NCBI GenBank assembly: GCA_002215645.1
Contig: NGFI01000002.1
Location: 513,406 to 577,405 of the forward strand
Reading direction: 5' to 3'
Source: Gemmatimonadetes bacterium 2013_60CM_65_52
GTDB taxonomy: Bacteria; Gemmatimonadota; Gemmatimonadetes; Gemmatimonadales; Gemmatimonadaceae
Length of the DNA: 64,000 bases
Shown: positions 1 to 8,749 of the stretch, in pieces
How the letters are laid out: every line of letters starts with the position of its first letter
Position numbering within the stretch: the stretch's first letter is position 1
Notes under the pieces: model-generated
Told to the model about the DNA's origin: nothing
The model's input: only the letters and a program-made list of their open reading frames with translations
Databases searched by the model: none
Program-made: the position numbers and the translations under genes

Positions 1-4
1 AACG

Positions 5-2206
5 GTGCCGCTGCCCGCGGCGTTTCTCGGGCTGGCGTTCTCACGCGACGGATCACGCCTGTACGCGTCGGGCGGAAACACCGACAACGTGTACGTCTTC
101 TCATGGGACAATGGTCGTGCCACGCTTCGCGACAGCATCGTGCTGGAGCATCACGCCACGGCGCGATCGTTCGGAACGCGATATCCGGCTGGGCTTGCGC
201 TGTCTCCCGACGGCCGCACGCTGTACGTCGCCGAAAATCTCTCCGATTCGCTGGCGGTCATCGACGCAGAGTCGGGCCGGTTGCTCCAGCGGGTGCCAAC
301 GGGACGGTATCCCTACGGCGTGGTCGCCACTCGCGGTGGCAGCGTCGTCGTGTCGAATTGGGGCGGCTATCATGTCCGCACATACCAACCGGCTGCGGAC
401 GGTTCGCTCTCGTCCACTGGAGACATCTTCGTCGGCCGCCATCCGTCCGCCCTGCTGTCCAACGCCGCGGGTACGAGAGTTTTCGTGGCGCTCGCGAGCA
501 TGGATCGGGTCGTGTCGGTCGATCTCCCGCGTCGTCACGTGATCGGCGAGCTGCTCGATCCGCCGCCAGCCGGCCCCGCGGAGGGCGCAACGCCGAACGC
601 GCTCGCGCTCTCGAGCGACGGCCGTCGGCTGTTCGTCGCTGAGGCCGATGCGAACGCGGTAGCCGTATTCGATCTCGCGCCGAGCACGAGCGGTGTCACC
701 GGCGCGTCAGGCAGTGACGCGCTCGTGGGACGTATTCCTACCGGCTGGTATCCCACTGCGCTCTTCGCGCAGGAGGATGAGCTCGACGTCGCCAGCGCAA
801 AGGGCCGCGGCACGCGCGCCAATCCCGATGGGCCGAGTCCGGTGTCAGCACGCGACCGCGTGCAGATCGCCAACGGAAATACGACCCTGTCGCAGCTCAC
901 CGGAGCGCTCATGCGCACGCGTCTCGCGCGCGCCGACGCCGGTACGCTCGACATGCTGACGCGCCGCGTCGTACAGGCGAACGGGTGGACGTCGCCGCGC
1001 GCCTCCGCGCGCGCGTACCCGCCCATCGAGCACGTCATCTACGTCATCAAGGAGAACCGCACCTACGATCAGATGCTCGGCGACCTGCGTGCGGCGGACG
1101 GTGATACCGCGCTTACGCTCTTCGGCCGCCAGGTGACGCCGAACCATCATGCACTCGCCGAGCGATTCGGCATCTTCGACCGCTTCTTCGTCAACGCCGA
1201 GGTGAGCGCGGATGGGCACAACTGGTCCACTGCCGCGTACGCGAGCGACTACGTCGAGAAGACCGTGCAGCTCAACTACTCGCAGCGGCGTCGCAGCTAC
1301 GACTACGAGGGCTCGCGAGCGTCGGGCAGTTCGTATGTGATCATGGATGACGACGTCAACGCCCCAGCGCGAGGCTACCTGTGGGATCTCGCGCACGAAA
1401 AGGGCATCACGTTCCGGAACTATGGCGAGTTCGTGATCCCCGACAGCCTCGATGCGGACGATCCGCTTCCGCGCGGCTATCGCGGAGACAAGCCCTACCT
1501 CGCGGCCCACACGCACACGGGCTTTCCGGGATTCGGCCAGGCGATTCCGGATCAGCGGCGCGCCGACATCTGGATTGCGGAGCTGGCGGAGTTCTCGCGG
1601 CGCGGCGTCATGCCCGCGCTCGAGATCATCCGTCTACCGAACGATCATACGTCGGGTGCTGCCGCCGGCATGCCGACGCCGCGCGCGGCAGTCGCGGATA
1701 ACGACCTGGCGCTCGGGCGCATGATCGACGCGCTTTCGCGCAGCCCATTCTGGACGAACACCGCCGTGTTCGTCCTCGAGGACGACGCGCAGAACGGACC
1801 CGATCACGTGGACTCGCACCGGTCACCGTTGCTCGTGATCTCGTCATGGGCGCGAGCGGGAGTCGTCCATCGTTTCGCCAACACCACCGACGTGCTGCGC
1901 ACGATCGAAGAGCTGCTCGGCCTCGACGCGCTGTCGCACTTCGATCACTTCGGGCGTCCGCTGCGTGACATCTGGAGCGCACAGGCGGATCCGTCGCCCT
2001 ACGTGGCCATCGTTCCGTTACAGCGGCTGGACGAACGCAACCCGGGCGGTACGCGTGGCGCGCGGGAGTCGCAGACGCTCGATCTGCGCGTCGAGGACGC
2101 GGCAGACGAGGCCCTGTTCAATCGGGTGATCTGGGAGGCCACGAAGCCGGGCGTTCCGTATCCCGGATCGCGCCGGGCAGCGTCGCTGGACCGGCTGCGA
2201 CGCTGA
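5..2206 (+). CDS. YncE-like beta-propeller / phosphoesterase fusion (5' end outside window)
   Basis: The first ~280 residues carry repeated beta-propeller blades of the YncE/surface-layer type (SPDGRTLYVAE, LALSSDGRRLFVAEAD). From about residue 339 a phosphoesterase (alkaline phosphatase superfamily, PF04185-like) domain starts with HVIYVIKENRTYDQMLGD and ends with the metal-site-like DDAQNGPDHVDSHR near residue 593. Known relatives are secreted or periplasmic and pair a lactonase-like propeller with a phosphatase fold; substrate is unknown. The reading frame is open to the first bases of the window and has no signal peptide, so the true start most likely lies upstream and the GTG at 5 is an internal codon. 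It converges on infA, leaving 10 bases between stops. Confidence 0.85.
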   Translation: MPLPAAFLGLAFSRDGSRLYASGGNTDNVYVFSWDNGRATLRDSIVLEHHATARSFGTRYPAGLALSPDGRTLYVAENLSDSLAVIDAESGRLLQRVPTGRYPYGVVATRGGSVVVSNWGGYHVRTYQPAADGSLSSTGDIFVGRHPSALLSNAAGTRVFVALASMDRVVSVDLPRRHVIGELLDPPPAGPAEGATPNALALSSDGRRLFVAEADANAVAVFDLAPSTSGVTGASGSDALVGRIPTGWYPTALFAQEDELDVASAKGRGTRANPDGPSPVSARDRVQIANGNTTLSQLTGALMRTRLARADAGTLDMLTRRVVQANGWTSPRASARAYPPIEHVIYVIKENRTYDQMLGDLRAADGDTALTLFGRQVTPNHHALAERFGIFDRFFVNAEVSADGHNWSTAAYASDYVEKTVQLNYSQRRRSYDYEGSRASGSSYVIMDDDVNAPARGYLWDLAHEKGITFRNYGEFVIPDSLDADDPLPRGYRGDKPYLAAHTHTGFPGFGQAIPDQRRADIWIAELAEFSRRGVMPALEIIRLPNDHTSGAAAGMPTPRAAVADNDLALGRMIDALSRSPFWTNTAVFVLEDDAQNGPDHVDSHRSPLLVISSWARAGVVHRFANTTDVLRTIEELLGLDALSHFDHFGRPLRDIWSAQADPSPYVAIVPLQRLDERNPGGTRGARESQTLDLRVEDAADEALFNRVIWEATKPGVPYPGSRRAASLDRLRR

Positions 2207-2216
2207 GGTCGAGCGG

Positions 2217-2438
2217 TTAGTTCTTGTGCCGGAAGGTGATGCGGCCGCGGGTGAGGTCGTACGGAGAGACCTCGATGGTCACGCGATCGCCCGCGAGCAC
2301 GCGGATGCGGAACCTGCGCATGTTACCGCCGAGTGTGGCCAGGACGTTGTGGCCGTTGGTGAGCTGCACTCGGAATGTGGCGTTCGGGAGCACCTCGGTT
2401 ACGGAGCCCTCGAGCTGGATTGCGTCTTCTTTCGCCAT
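2217..2438 (-). CDS. infA: Translation initiation factor IF-1
   Basis: A 73-residue S1/OB-fold protein that starts [19 protein letters not shown] and contains the typical IF-1 stretches [20 protein letters not shown] and [13 protein letters not shown]. Length equals the normal family length. IF-1 binds the A site of the 30S subunit during initiation and works with IF-2 and IF-3. It lies 9 bases downstream of rpsU on the same strand, so the two are very probably co-transcribed. No strong Shine-Dalgarno sequence precedes the ATG, which fits coupling to rpsU. Confidence 0.97.
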   Translation of the reverse strand: MAKEDAIQLEGSVTEVLPNATFRVQLTNGHNVLATLGGNMRRFRIRVLAGDRVTIEVSPYDLTRGRITFRHKN

Positions 2439-2447
2439 CCGGGAAGA

Positions 2448-2636
2448 CTAGCGGGACCGCTCGGTGCGGCTGCGGCGGCGAGCCGCGGCGGCCTTGAGCT
2501 GCCGGGCTTCACTCGGCTTCACGTAATACCGCTTCTTGCGGAGATCCTTGAGGATTCCCGCCTTGGCGATTTTCCGCTTGAACGCCTTGAGAGCCCAGTC
2601 GAGCCGGTCGCTTTCCTCGAGATGAATCTCGACCAT
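2448..2636 (-). CDS. rpsU: 30S ribosomal protein S21
   Basis: A 62-residue basic protein starting MVEIHLEESDRLDWALKAFK, followed by the S21 signature KAGILKDLRKKRYYVKPSE and a lysine/arginine-rich tail. The frame stays open further upstream, but the ATG at 2636 is preceded by an excellent ribosome binding site (AAGGAAGG, 2645-2652) and matches family starts. S21 is a small-subunit protein that acts in initiation on mRNA near the anti-Shine-Dalgarno region. It is the first gene of a probable rpsU-infA operon. Confidence 0.96.
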   Translation of the reverse strand: MVEIHLEESDRLDWALKAFKRKIAKAGILKDLRKKRYYVKPSEARQLKAAAARRRSRTERSR

Positions 2637-2826
2637 CTGCAACGCCTTCCTTGGTGTAGTCCGTGTCAGAGTTGACGCGGAGCCCTGAATATTAGGGGGA
2701 GTGGGTACAGGAGTCAAATCTTGTCGCTTGCGGACAGCAGTAGGGAAGACCAGTACCCGGTATCCGGCACTCGGTAGACGAACGTATCCGGTATGTGCGC
2801 GGCGGAGAGCCCAAGGTGGCGACACC

Positions 2827-2865
2827 TGAAAAAAGAAGAAGGCCCACCGGCCTTGCCGGTGGGCC
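2827..2865 (-). terminator. Rho-independent terminator after the glycine-zipper lipoprotein gene
   Basis: A perfect 10-bp stem (GGCCCACCGG / CCGGTGGGCC, loop CCTTG) sits at 2841-2865. Read on the minus strand it is followed by a T-rich run TTCTTCTTTTTTC (2827-2840). It lies 25 bases beyond the stop of the lipoprotein gene at 2890 and upstream of rpsU, so it separates the two units. Confidence 0.85.
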
Positions 2866-2889
2866 TCCGCCTACGCGGTCAGTCGTGCG

Positions 2890-3360
2890 TCAGGGGACCC
2901 GCTTCTTTTGCTTGTCCACGTTGTTCCCGATGACGCCACCGAGGATGCCGCCCGCGGCCGCGCCGATGAGTCCACCCTTCACGCTATGGCTCGTTGCGGC
3001 GCCAATCGCCGCACCCGCCACGGCGCCGATGGCCGCGTCACGCTGCGTGTGCTTGACCGTCACTTCGTGGCCAGACGAGACGTTGCCCCCACTCGAACTC
3101 CGGGCGCGGTGCGTCCGGCGCTGCGTCGTCGCGACCGGCGCCGCAGCCGTCGTCGTTCCAAGCGCCGCCGGAGCGCGCGCCGTACCGCCGTTCAGCCGCT
3201 CCGCCGCAGTGATCGAATCGAGGGTCGCGTTCTGACGCGCCTGCGCCGCCAGCGTCAGATCGTTGTTGAGCGACGCATCCGTGGCCGGTTTGTCCTTGCT
3301 GCACGCCGCAGCGAGCACGATCGCGGGTGCAAGAATCATCGTGGAGAGACGGTGGCGCAT
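2890..3360 (-). CDS. Glycine-zipper lipoprotein
   Basis: A 156-residue predicted lipoprotein. The signal peptide MRHRLSTMILAPAIVLAAAC ends in a lipobox (LAAAC, lipidated Cys at 20). A low-complexity Ala/Thr/Arg middle is followed at about residues 105-150 by a glycine zipper (AAIGAVAGAAIGAAT, GGLIGAAAGGILGGVIGNN) like that of YMGG/Rick_17kDa outer-membrane lipoproteins, which insert a hairpin into the membrane. The start is set by a perfect AGGAGG at 3364-3369. The exact role is unknown; envelope stability is the usual inference. It is divergent from the bactofilin cluster. Confidence 0.82.
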   Translation of the reverse strand: MRHRLSTMILAPAIVLAAACSKDKPATDASLNNDLTLAAQARQNATLDSITAAERLNGGTARAPAALGTTTAAAPVATTQRRTHRARSSSGGNVSSGHEVTVKHTQRDAAIGAVAGAAIGAATSHSVKGGLIGAAAGGILGGVIGNNVDKQKKRVP

Positions 3361-3577
3361 TTATGCCTCCTGAAGTGTGCGCTTTCGCATCGTAGCATCG
3401 TCTATTGGGCAGACCGCGTGCCACTGCCGTGTCCGAATCGGACGCGTCCCGGCGCCGCAGTGCCCTTCGTCACACCGAGACCCCACCGCCGAGTCTGGCG
3501 CCGGACTCCGTTCGTCCCCAATCTTTCCTCTGCGCCCCGGTGTGCCGGGCGCGGGCGGTTTCCCTCCCGAGGTACCC

Positions 3578-3997
3578 ATGGGCATTTTCTCGGCACGTCC
3601 GAGCGGACCAGTCAAGGCTCCCGCCACCGGCTACAGCCTCTTCGACAGTCAGCTCACCGTCTCCGGCGATATCGATACGGACGGGTCCCTTCGCATCGAC
3701 GGAGTGCTGCTGGGATCGATTCGGCGAGCAGATACGGTCGTGCTCGGTGTGGGCGCGTCCATGCGCGGTGACGTGAATGCGCGCGAAGTGATCGTCGGCG
3801 GAACGCTCGCCGGAAACGTCCACGCGTCGGAACGCGTCGAATTGCAGCCCACGGCCATCGTGACGGGAGACATCACCACACAGGTGGTGCTCGTGCAGGA
3901 GGGCGGGGTGGTGAACGGCCAGGTGCAGATGCAGTCCACCAGAGCCGGAATGCCGGCCGTCAGCGCCGAGTTGGCCATTCCACCGGGGCACCGCTGA
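3578..3997 (+). CDS. Bactofilin (polymer-forming cytoskeletal protein)
   Basis: A 139-residue protein with the bactofilin (DUF583, PF04519) right-handed beta-helix core: LTVSGDIDTDGSLRIDGVL, GVGASMRGDVNAREVIVGG, LAGNVHASERVEL and VTGDITTQVVLVQEG, each repeat ending in V/I-x-G-like turns. Bactofilins self-assemble without nucleotide into filaments at the inner membrane and position cell-wall enzymes. The frame is open upstream to 3377, but the ATG at 3578 has GAGG at 3569-3572 and matches family length. Only two bases separate it from the M23 peptidase gene, a well-known functional pairing. Confidence 0.93.
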   Translation: MGIFSARPSGPVKAPATGYSLFDSQLTVSGDIDTDGSLRIDGVLLGSIRRADTVVLGVGASMRGDVNAREVIVGGTLAGNVHASERVELQPTAIVTGDITTQVVLVQEGGVVNGQVQMQSTRAGMPAVSAELAIPPGHR

Positions 3998-3999
3998 GA

Positions 4000-5073
4000 A
4001 TGCCGTTCTCGCGGCCCACGCCGAGAGACAACCCGCTGGTCCCGCCGGGCCAGAAGCCGGGGCTCGACGACTCCGTCGTCATCCCGCTCCATGCGCGGAG
4101 TGCGATTCCGTCGGCCGAGTCGTTGTCACCGCCACTGGTATCCGAGCCGCGCCGCCCGAGCGTGCCGCTTGCGAGCCGTCCGTGGCGCCTCCTCGTGGTA
4201 CCGCCGACGCCCGATGCGCCCACACGGGCATTCGACATCAAGCGCTGGCAGGCCAAGCTCGCGGTGTGGGGGGTCGGAGCGCTGATCCTCATCGCCGTCG
4301 TGGATGTCGTAGCGGTTGTCGTGACGGTGCGCGAGCAGCAGGCCGCGCCCAGCGACGCCGAGGTCGCGGCCGTGCGCGACGGGCTCATTGCGCTGGAAGA
4401 TTCGCTCACGGTTGCGCGCGCGTCCCTTGCCGAAGCCGAAGCCATCGCGCGGGATTCGATCGCGGCGCTCGGCATCTCCGCGAATAGAGCCCGCGTCGCA
4501 CAGCTCACCGCGCGGCGCCGGGCACTGCTCGCGCGCGGGCAGTCGACGACGATGTCGTCAACCAGCGCTGCCCTCGATGGCGATGGCAGCGCGATAGAAG
4601 GATTGCCCGTCATCGGCGCCATCGCGAGTGGATTCAGCTACGCGCGAAAGCATCCGCTCCTCCATCTCGTGCGTCCACATCTCGGCATCGACGTCGCCGC
4701 GCGGTACGGATCGCGCATCACGGCGCCCGCCGCGGGCCGGGTGACGTACGTTGGCCGGCGATTCTCGTATGGCCTGATGGTGGAGATCGAGCATCCGGGT
4801 GGAATCACGACGCGCTATGCGCATTGCAGTGCGGTGCTCGTGAAGCAGGGTCAGTCCGTCGCACGCGGAGCGCTCATCGCGACGGTGGGATCCAGCGGCC
4901 TCACGACAGGCCCGCATCTGCACTACGAAATTCTGCTCAACGGACACAACATGGATCCTGCGCGCTTTCACTTCCCGGCCGCCGAAGAGAGTGCTGCGGC
5001 CTCCGCGAGCGGCTCCGCGGCGGCCGCGCGCGACCCGCGGAGCACGGCGCCAGAGGCCTCCACTCAGCCCTGA
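4000..5073 (+). CDS. Membrane-anchored M23 (LytM-like) peptidase
   Basis: A 357-residue protein with a cytosolic proline-rich N-terminus, one transmembrane segment (about residues 86-110), a helical linker to ~195 and a LytM/M23 domain at ~220-325. The zinc and catalytic residues are visible as HLGID (His227, Asp231) and GPHLHYE (His306, His308), so the enzyme should be active. M23 enzymes cut peptidoglycan cross-links. The start follows the bactofilin stop by two bases; pairing of bactofilin with an M23 peptidase occurs in Caulobacter and in Helicobacter curvature modules. The Ala/Ser-rich C-terminal tail is probably disordered. Confidence 0.93.
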   Translation: MPFSRPTPRDNPLVPPGQKPGLDDSVVIPLHARSAIPSAESLSPPLVSEPRRPSVPLASRPWRLLVVPPTPDAPTRAFDIKRWQAKLAVWGVGALILIAVVDVVAVVVTVREQQAAPSDAEVAAVRDGLIALEDSLTVARASLAEAEAIARDSIAALGISANRARVAQLTARRRALLARGQSTTMSSTSAALDGDGSAIEGLPVIGAIASGFSYARKHPLLHLVRPHLGIDVAARYGSRITAPAAGRVTYVGRRFSYGLMVEIEHPGGITTRYAHCSAVLVKQGQSVARGALIATVGSSGLTTGPHLHYEILLNGHNMDPARFHFPAAEESAAASASGSAAAARDPRSTAPEASTQP

Positions 5074-5163
5074 GCCGAGGCGCGCCCTTCGGTACGGCTC
5101 CTGCACTCCGGAAGGGACCAACCGACCTCCGGAGTGCGCTGGACATGAGCGAGCTGCTGCTCC

Positions 5164-6027
5164 ATGTCGCCGAATGACCCCGCGGGGGAACGCCGGCACG
5201 AAGGCGGACGCCGTGAGCATGACGAAGGCGCGAGCGACCGGCGCGGTGCACGGAGGCGCTCGTCCCTGCTGCGATACGTGCTCCGGTCGCTCGCAGTGGT
5301 GGTCGTGCTCGTGCTCGTCATCATCTACACCGTGCGGAACACGCGGCCCATCTACACGACGCGTGGAACGGTGGGCGAGGAGCTGCGCAAGCGCGCGCCA
5401 GAGATCGCCGCGACGATAGCGCCGAAGGAAAGCTCCGAGGTGACGCGGCTTCTCGCGACGCCCAGGTACCAACAAGAGAAGCGCAACTTCTACGAGGATC
5501 TGATGCGGCTGAAGCAACTGGACTCGGCGCGCGCCGACTCCATCGCCGCGTTTGCCGTGCGCGAGGCGTACGTCCGCGGCATCTCGCCGGCCATCATTTT
5601 CGGCGTGATGCTGACCGAGAACGCGAAGTTCGTCTCCAAAGCAACGTCCAACGTCGGCGCCGTGGGGCTGATGCAGGTCTACCCGAAGATCTGGCTCACG
5701 AAGGAGATGACGTCGCTGCTCGGCAGGGACCTCTCGAGCGACTCCACCAACGTGAAGTACGGCGTGTTCATCCTGAGCCAGTATTTCCGCCCGCTGTTGC
5801 GTGGCAGGACCACGCAGACGGACTGGCAAACGGCGCTGCTGCACTACAACGGCTGCGTGAGAGGGACGAACACGCCGCGGTGTCATACCTATCCCACGAA
5901 GGTGCGAACCTTCGTCACGAATCAGGCGACGTCGATCTGCGGCGGCCGCGGATTCTACGACTGCATCGCCAAACCGTTCATCGCAGGTCTGTTCGGCGAG
6001 GCGCCGCCGGACGCCAGCACGAAGTGA
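5164..6027 (+). CDS. Membrane-bound lytic transglycosylase (SLT domain)
   Basis: A 287-residue protein: charged cytosolic N-terminus, a transmembrane helix at ~38-57, then a goose-lysozyme-like SLT domain. Motifs are VMLTENAKFVSKA with catalytic-type Glu152, VGAVGLMQVYPKIW (the G-L-M-Q motif), and a late ALLHYNGC. Soluble lytic transglycosylases cleave glycan strands to 1,6-anhydro-muropeptides. It follows the M23 peptidase by 90 bases on the same strand, giving a three-gene cell-wall module with the bactofilin. Cysteines near the C-terminus (CVRG, CHTY, CGGRGFYDC) could form disulfides in the periplasm. Confidence 0.9.
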   Translation: MSPNDPAGERRHEGGRREHDEGASDRRGARRRSSLLRYVLRSLAVVVVLVLVIIYTVRNTRPIYTTRGTVGEELRKRAPEIAATIAPKESSEVTRLLATPRYQQEKRNFYEDLMRLKQLDSARADSIAAFAVREAYVRGISPAIIFGVMLTENAKFVSKATSNVGAVGLMQVYPKIWLTKEMTSLLGRDLSSDSTNVKYGVFILSQYFRPLLRGRTTQTDWQTALLHYNGCVRGTNTPRCHTYPTKVRTFVTNQATSICGGRGFYDCIAKPFIAGLFGEAPPDASTK

Positions 6028-6036
6028 GACTGGCGT

Positions 6037-6957
6037 TCAGGCGTGCAGGGTCTCGCGCGCCACGCACTCCTCCTCGAGCTGCAGCGTGACGTGCGTGATG
6101 CGGAAGTCTTCGCGCAGCGAGACGCACATCGCTTGAAGGACTTCGCGATCGGATCGCGTGCCGTCCACGGCGACGTGCGCCGATAGCGACACGCGCCCGC
6201 TGGCGATGGACCATATGTGGAGATCATGTACCGCGAGCACCCCGCCGATCGCAGCAAGCGCCGCCCGCACCAGATCGGGATCGATTCCGCTCGGCGTGCC
6301 TTCCATGAGGACGTCGAGGCTCTCGCTGAGCAGCGCCCACGCGGACCAGCATACGAGTCCCGCGATGAGCACGGACGCCACCGGGTCCGCCCAACGCCAG
6401 CCGAGGAAGACCACAGCGGCGCCCGCGGCAACCGTGCCGAGATTGCCGAGGGCGTCGGTCGCCACGTGCAGCCACGCGCCGCGCATGTTGAGGTTGGCGC
6501 TCCGACTTCCTCCGCTCAGCACTCGCATGGCCGCGACGTTCACGATGAACCCGCCGGCGGCAATCGCCATGACGACGCCACCCGCCACGACAGGTGGCGC
6601 GCCGAGTCGGTGGTATGCCTCGACGCAAATCCAGACGGAGATCGCGATGAGCGTGGAGGCATTCGCGAGCGCCGCGAGGATTTCGGTGCGGTGATATCCG
6701 TACGAGCGCGCGGGCGTCGCAGGGCGCTGTGCGATCCATGCGGCAAAGAGGCTGAGCGCCAGCGCCGCGACGTCGGAGAGCATGTGTCCGGCGTCCGCGA
6801 GCAGTGCGAGAGAATGCGCCCGCCACCCTCCGACGGCCTCCGCCACCATGTATGCAGCGGCGAGCGCCAGCACGACGGCGAGGCGGCGTGATGGCGACCC
6901 TTCGGCGGCGTGCACGTGGTGCTCGCCAGCGCCGTGACCATGGTGGTGATGGCTCAT
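6037..6957 (-). CDS. CDF-family zinc/cation efflux transporter
   Basis: A 306-residue cation diffusion facilitator with six predicted membrane helices. The His-rich N-terminus (MSHHHHGHGAGEHHVHAAEG) and both HxxxD metal sites, GHMLSD (His58, Asp62) and HVATDALGN, match the ZitB/CzcD branch that exports Zn, Cd or Co in exchange for protons. The C-terminal cytosolic domain (DLHIWSIASGRVSLSAHV) is the usual dimerisation domain. It lies 15 bases downstream of a MarR-type regulator on the same strand, which suggests a metal-responsive operon. Confidence 0.93.
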   Translation of the reverse strand: MSHHHHGHGAGEHHVHAAEGSPSRRLAVVLALAAAYMVAEAVGGWRAHSLALLADAGHMLSDVAALALSLFAAWIAQRPATPARSYGYHRTEILAALANASTLIAISVWICVEAYHRLGAPPVVAGGVVMAIAAGGFIVNVAAMRVLSGGSRSANLNMRGAWLHVATDALGNLGTVAAGAAVVFLGWRWADPVASVLIAGLVCWSAWALLSESLDVLMEGTPSGIDPDLVRAALAAIGGVLAVHDLHIWSIASGRVSLSAHVAVDGTRSDREVLQAMCVSLREDFRITHVTLQLEEECVARETLHA

Positions 6958-6972
6958 CGCACGCGTGGATGC

Positions 6973-7455
6973 TCAGGACGCGTGACGATCCGCCAGCGGG
7001 CGCGCTGCGGGTCGTTGCGCCTCACGCAGCGCCATGAGCTGACGGGCGAGCTGCGTCCGCATGCCGGGGCCAAGCTGTTCGTCCAACGCGTGCTCCTGCT
7101 CGGCCAGAATCGCGTTGGCGCGCTCGTAGGCAGCGCGGCCTTCTCGTGTCGGCGCAGCGCGAATCGTGCGCCGGTCCAGCGGATCGGCGGTGCGCTCCGC
7201 GAGCCCCTCGGCCTCCAGCCGGTCGATGAGCTGGGTGACATTGGACTTGCCGCAGCAGTGACGCTCGGCGAGCTGCGTCAGCGTGAGAGGCTCAGGCGCC
7301 AGGACCAGGTGCCGCAGCGCACCGAGCTTCGCGAGCGAGAGCCCGACCGCGCCAAGCGCCGCTTCCGCGCGCGCCTCGACGGCGCGCGCGGCGTCGAGCA
7401 GCAACAGCGTGAGTGCGCAGCCCGGCAGGTTCGGCCCGTCGCGGCAATCTGACAT
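6973..7455 (-). CDS. MarR-family regulator with cysteine-rich sites
   Basis: A MarR-type winged-helix protein of 160 residues if started at the ATG at 7455; the frame is open to a GTG at 7536 (187 residues), which has a weak GGAG upstream. The DNA-binding region reads LTLTQLAERHCCGKSNVTQLIDRLEAEGLAE, with the wing RTADPLDRRTIRAAPT. Four cysteines stand out: Cys4, Cys13, and Cys67-Cys68 inside the recognition region. Being 15 bases upstream of the cation-efflux gene suggests it controls that gene and may sense metal or thiol stress; this is inference. Zinc-sensing MarR proteins (ZitR/AdcR) exist but use other ligand sets. Confidence 0.85.
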   Translation of the reverse strand: MSDCRDGPNLPGCALTLLLLDAARAVEARAEAALGAVGLSLAKLGALRHLVLAPEPLTLTQLAERHCCGKSNVTQLIDRLEAEGLAERTADPLDRRTIRAAPTREGRAAYERANAILAEQEHALDEQLGPGMRTQLARQLMALREAQRPAARPLADRHAS

Positions 7456-7585
7456 GTCGAACGGTACGGGAGCCGAAGCGATTGAGTCAACCACCAGCGG
7501 TTCGATCGGGAGACGGCCGGGGCTTGGCCCTTGCACATTGCTCCGCTAGCATCCGCCGAGCCACCACAACTCCACTCGCTTCCCA

Positions 7586-8740
7586 ATGTCCATGTTTCAC
7601 GGCAGTCGCTTCGTCGCACTCGCGTATCTCGTCGCGCTCATGACCCTGTCGTGTGCGGACAAGAACGTTCCAGCGGGCGCCACCACGCAGACGGGCGCCG
7701 GCAAGGACAGCGCCGCGAAGCGGGATTCAGTCACGCCGAAGGTCGCGACCGTCGCCGCGTCCGGAGGTCAAGTGAATGTGAGACCGCGGGCGGACGCCGC
7801 CGCGGGGATGGACGCTGCGAAGCATACGGCGGCGACGTCGGGGGAGCTGCCGAAACGGACTCACAGGGACAGCGTTGCGCTCGCCAGCATGACGTCGAAG
7901 AAGGACAGCGTGAACGACGCGAAATGGCCGGTGAAAATGCCGGCGCAGCTGCCGGGAGCGCTCTTCCCCGAAAAGCGTGTCGTCGCGTTCTATGGGAATC
8001 CGCTCTCGAAGAAAATGGGAGTCCTGGGAGAATACCCGAAGGAGGAGATGCTCTCGAAGCTGGATCATGAGGTGGCGCGCTGGGCGCAAGCCGACCCCTC
8101 GCACCCCGTGCAGCCGGCGCTGCACTTCATCGTGACCGTCGCCCAGGGCACGCCCGGCAAGGCAGGCCTCTTCCGGCTGCAGATGCGCGACTCCATGGTC
8201 AACGAGCTCTATTCGTGGGCGCGCGCGAAGCATGCGCTGTTGTTCCTCGACGTGCAGGTCGGCAAGAGCACCGTGCAGGCGGAGGTGCCGCGACTGCGTC
8301 CCTTCCTCGAGAATCCGGACGTCCATCTGGCCATCGATCCGGAATTCGCCATGGCGACCTCTGGCGCCATTCCGGGGACGAAGATCGGCACGCTGGACGC
8401 AAAGGACGTCAATTGGGCCGTCGGATTCCTCGACGAGATCGCCCGGACGAAGAATCTTCCACCGAAGGTGCTGATCGTCCACCGTTTCACGCGAAAGATG
8501 GTGACGAACGCCAGGGAGATTCGCTATGCGCCCCATGTGCAGGTCGTGATGGACATGGATGGGTGGGGCCCGCCGTGGCTCAAGTTCGACTCGTACCACG
8601 ACTACGTGAAGGCAGACCCCGTGCAATTCACCGGGTTCAAGCTCTTCTTCCATAACGACACGAAAAAGGGCGATCCGCTGCTGACACCGGCGGAGGTCCT
8701 TCGCCTCAATCCCCGGCCGCTGTACGTCCAGTACCAGTAG
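7586..8740 (+). CDS. Predicted lipoprotein with TIM-barrel-like domain, function unknown
   Basis: A 384-residue exported protein. The N-terminal signal ends near Cys25 (LMTLSCADK), a weak lipobox. A Lys/Ala/Thr-rich linker runs to about residue 112, then a globular domain starts at LPGALFPEKRVVAFYGNPLS. Alternating strands such as HFIVTVAQG, ALLFLDVQVG, VHLAIDPEFA, VLIVHRFTRKM and VQVVMDMDGWG look like barrel strands with acidic residues at their ends (DVQ, DPEF, DMDG), as in glycoside-hydrolase-like folds. I do not recognise a named family. A second ATG lies 6 bases downstream. Divergent from the MarR gene. Confidence 0.7.
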   Translation: MSMFHGSRFVALAYLVALMTLSCADKNVPAGATTQTGAGKDSAAKRDSVTPKVATVAASGGQVNVRPRADAAAGMDAAKHTAATSGELPKRTHRDSVALASMTSKKDSVNDAKWPVKMPAQLPGALFPEKRVVAFYGNPLSKKMGVLGEYPKEEMLSKLDHEVARWAQADPSHPVQPALHFIVTVAQGTPGKAGLFRLQMRDSMVNELYSWARAKHALLFLDVQVGKSTVQAEVPRLRPFLENPDVHLAIDPEFAMATSGAIPGTKIGTLDAKDVNWAVGFLDEIARTKNLPPKVLIVHRFTRKMVTNAREIRYAPHVQVVMDMDGWGPPWLKFDSYHDYVKADPVQFTGFKLFFHNDTKKGDPLLTPAEVLRLNPRPLYVQYQ

Positions 8741-8749
8741 CGCTTCTTT

